Positions 6,267 through 7,044 of a DNA stretch of 7,044 nucleotides are shown here, one piece after another. The DNA is from Deltaproteobacteria bacterium RBG_13_61_14 (GTDB taxonomy: Bacteria; RBG-13-61-14): positions 1,064 through 8,107 of the forward strand of contig MGQK01000112.1 in NCBI GenBank assembly GCA_001797815.1, given 5' to 3'. How positions within the stretch are numbered: the first letter of the stretch is position 1; every line of letters starts with the position of its first letter. A model generated the notes under the pieces. The model was not told the DNA's origin, did not search any database, and saw only the letters and a program-made list of their open reading frames with translations. The translations under genes were made by a program, and so were the position numbers.

Positions 6267-6740
6267 TTATTTGTCAAACTCATATTCCAGGTTCGCCCGC
6301 ACAATTCCTCCCAGCGGGATGACCACCGACTCACCATTCACCTGCAGGGTGATTTGGCTGTCATCCGCGGCGATCAGCAACCCCCGGAACCGGCGCCGGC
6401 CCTGGATTTTCTCCCCGGTTTCCACTTTCACCTTGGCCTGGAGAAACCGCTGGAAATCCCGGGGCTTACGCAAACGACGGTTGAGACCGGGAGACGACAC
6501 CTCCAGGATATAGCTTTCCGCGATGAAATCTTCCACATCCAGCAGGCGACTCAACTCCCGGTTAAGCTCCGCGCAATCTTCCACCGTGATCCCGCCTTCC
6601 ACCAAGTCCACAAAGAGCCGGACCAGGAGCTTACGGCCCAGCCGGGTCACCTCCAGGTCCACCAGTTCCATGACCCGTTCTTTCAGTAAAGGCTCAGCCA
6701 GCGCTTCCACTCGGGTTGTCAACTCCATCATGGCCGTCAT
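6267..6740 (-). CDS. rimP: Ribosome maturation factor RimP
   Basis: RimP binds the 30S subunit and assists assembly of its head domain. From the ATG at 6738-6740 the protein is 157 aa, the usual family length. The N-terminal alpha/beta domain carries VEALAEPLL-x-ELVDLEV, ITVEDCAELNRELSRLLDVED and the signature LEVSSPGLNRRL (79-90). The C-terminal Sm-like barrel (about 95-157) carries RFRGLLIAADDSQITL and ends IPLGGIVRANLEYEFDK. The frame stays open upstream to an ATG at 6798-6800. Those 20 extra residues are not family-like, contain the terminator hairpin, and that ATG falls at the expected transcription start of the only good promoter. Internal ATGs at 6729-6731 and 6726-6728 are also credible; none of the candidates has a strong Shine-Dalgarno. 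It is the first gene of the cluster and shares the 30S-assembly role with RbfA. Function is firm, the start uncertain. Confidence 0.92.
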   Translation of the reverse strand: MTAMMELTTRVEALAEPLLKERVMELVDLEVTRLGRKLLVRLFVDLVEGGITVEDCAELNRELSRLLDVEDFIAESYILEVSSPGLNRRLRKPRDFQRFLQAKVKVETGEKIQGRRRFRGLLIAADDSQITLQVNGESVVIPLGGIVRANLEYEFDK

Positions 6741-6743
6741 CCA

Positions 6744-6776
6744 GGAAATAAAAAGCGGGTCTTTTGAACCCGCTTT
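6744..6776 (-). terminator. Intrinsic terminator / putative attenuator in the rimP-nusA-infB leader
   Basis: On the minus strand a perfect 9-bp stem (AAAGCGGGT, 6776-6768; ACCCGCTTT, 6760-6752) with a 7-nt loop runs straight into a T-rich tract (TTTTTATTT counted from the stem base). This is a canonical rho-independent terminator reading toward rimP. It lies downstream of the promoter at 6806-6833 and upstream of the rimP ATG at 6740, so it would act on the operon's own transcript. An overlapping alternative hairpin (6772-6786) uses part of its 5' arm. Attenuation is inferred; the structure is seen directly. Confidence 0.75.
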
Positions 6777-6786
6777 CAGAGAAAGC
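6772..6786 (-). promoter_or_regulatory. Alternative hairpin overlapping the terminator stem (possible antiterminator or pause)
   Basis: GCTTTC (6786-6781), loop TCT, GAAAGC (6777-6772) on the minus strand form a 6-bp stem. Bases 6772-6776 are shared with the 5' arm of the terminator, so the two folds exclude each other. The stem is shorter than the terminator's, so it would need a bound factor, a ribosome or kinetic advantage to prevail. Confidence 0.4.
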
Positions 6787-6805
6787 AGACCTTGGTTCAT
6801 CTCTT

Positions 6806-6833
6806 ATGATACCCAAATCCAAAAAAATTGCAA
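6806..6833 (-). promoter_or_regulatory. Sigma70-type promoter for the rimP-nusA-infB cluster
   Basis: On the minus strand TTGCAA (6833-6828) lies 16 nt before TATCAT (6811-6806), one mismatch from the -10 consensus and two from the -35, in an AT-rich island unlike the rest of the window. Transcription should start near 6799-6801. A weaker pair, TTCACC (6885-6880) and CATAAA (6862-6857) with a 17-nt spacer, might be a second promoter upstream. Confidence 0.6.
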
Positions 6834-6834
6834 G

Positions 6835-6868
6835 AAAAAAGTAGGGGGACCGAGATTTTATGCCGGTC
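6835..6868 (-). terminator. Weak candidate terminator of the upstream gene
   Basis: On the minus strand GACCG (6868-6864) and CGGTC (6852-6848) can pair and are followed after 7 nt by TTTTTT (6840-6835). A longer bulged stem (6884-6894 with 6849-6857) is an alternative. The stem is short and separated from the T-tract, so this is only a suggestion; the position 31 bp after the upstream stop codon is suitable. Confidence 0.25.
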
Positions 6869-6898
6869 AACTGAGAAGGGGTGAATCTCCCGGTTTTC

Positions 6899-7044
6899 CT
6901 AGAGGTTCACGATGATCTGCACCTCCGGCCCGATCACTTGCTGCGTGTGAACCTCCGGATCATAAGGCAGCGCCACCTCCACCAGGATACTTTCGGTGCC
7001 ATCTACCCGCACCACCATCTGCGCCACCCCGTCCAGCGCGGTCA
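6899..7044 (-). CDS. C-terminal end of an unidentified protein (starts outside the window)
   Basis: The last 47 codons of a minus-strand gene end at TAG (6899-6901). The peptide reads TALDGVAQMVVRVDGTESIL, then VEVALPYDPEVHTQQVIGPE, then VQIIVNL. It is rich in alternating hydrophobic beta-strand residues, with a short conserved-looking turn (LPYDPEV) and no membrane segment. The pattern would suit a small C-terminal beta domain, for example a TOBE-like domain of an ABC transporter ATPase, but I cannot assign it. Codon use is GC-rich in third positions, like the neighbours, and the frame is open to the window edge, so I believe it is a real gene. It lies 98 bp upstream of the first possible rimP ATG and is separated from it by a promoter, so it is probably not part of the rimP cluster. 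Confidence 0.7.
   Translation of the reverse strand, partial: TALDGVAQMVVRVDGTESILVEVALPYDPEVHTQQVIGPEVQIIVNL

Overview
The window carries one transcription and translation gene cluster, all on the minus strand. Read in the direction of transcription (high to low coordinates) it is: the 3' end of an unidentified gene, a control region, rimP, nusA, infB, ylxP (DUF503), rbfA, nrnA (DHH-family phosphoesterase) and the 5' end of truB. High GC content, this gene order, the DUF503 gene between infB and rbfA, and an nrnA-type gene between rbfA and truB fit a deltaproteobacterium in the broad sense (Desulfobacterota). That placement is inference from gene order and protein style; no species can be named.

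Layout: 6899-7044 is the C-terminal 47 codons of an unidentified protein. 6741-6898 is the only substantial control region. It holds a sigma70-like promoter (6806-6833) and, downstream of it, a strong intrinsic-terminator hairpin (6744-6776) just before the likely rimP start, which looks like a leader attenuator. rimP and nusA are separated by 48 bp containing a short hairpin. nusA and infB are 53 bp apart with no ylxR or ylxQ between them. infB and ylxP are 25 bp apart. ylxP and rbfA are separated by 91 bp, nearly all of it an inverted array of 8-bp repeats. rbfA and nrnA overlap. nrnA and truB are separated by 100 bp containing a double-hairpin, REP/BIME-like element.

The genes act together in ribosome biogenesis and gene-expression start-up. 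RimP and RbfA mature the 30S subunit, NusA modulates transcription pausing, termination and antitermination, IF2 places initiator tRNA on the ribosome, TruB makes pseudouridine 55 in tRNA, and NrnA degrades short RNA oligonucleotides and/or pAp. YlxP is of unknown function but habitually sits here.

The protein genes are ordinary housekeeping genes. The unusual material is small repeat DNA lodged in and between them: (i) an 84-bp inverted array of 7-bp repeats sitting in frame inside nrnA, adding about 28 residues to its DHH domain; (ii) a similarly built 8-bp-period array between ylxP and rbfA; (iii) a BIME-like pair of hairpins abutting the truB ribosome binding site; and (iv) the putative attenuator ahead of rimP-nusA-infB. 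I see no sign of a new multi-gene system. The long plus-strand reading frames are GC-rich shadows of these genes.
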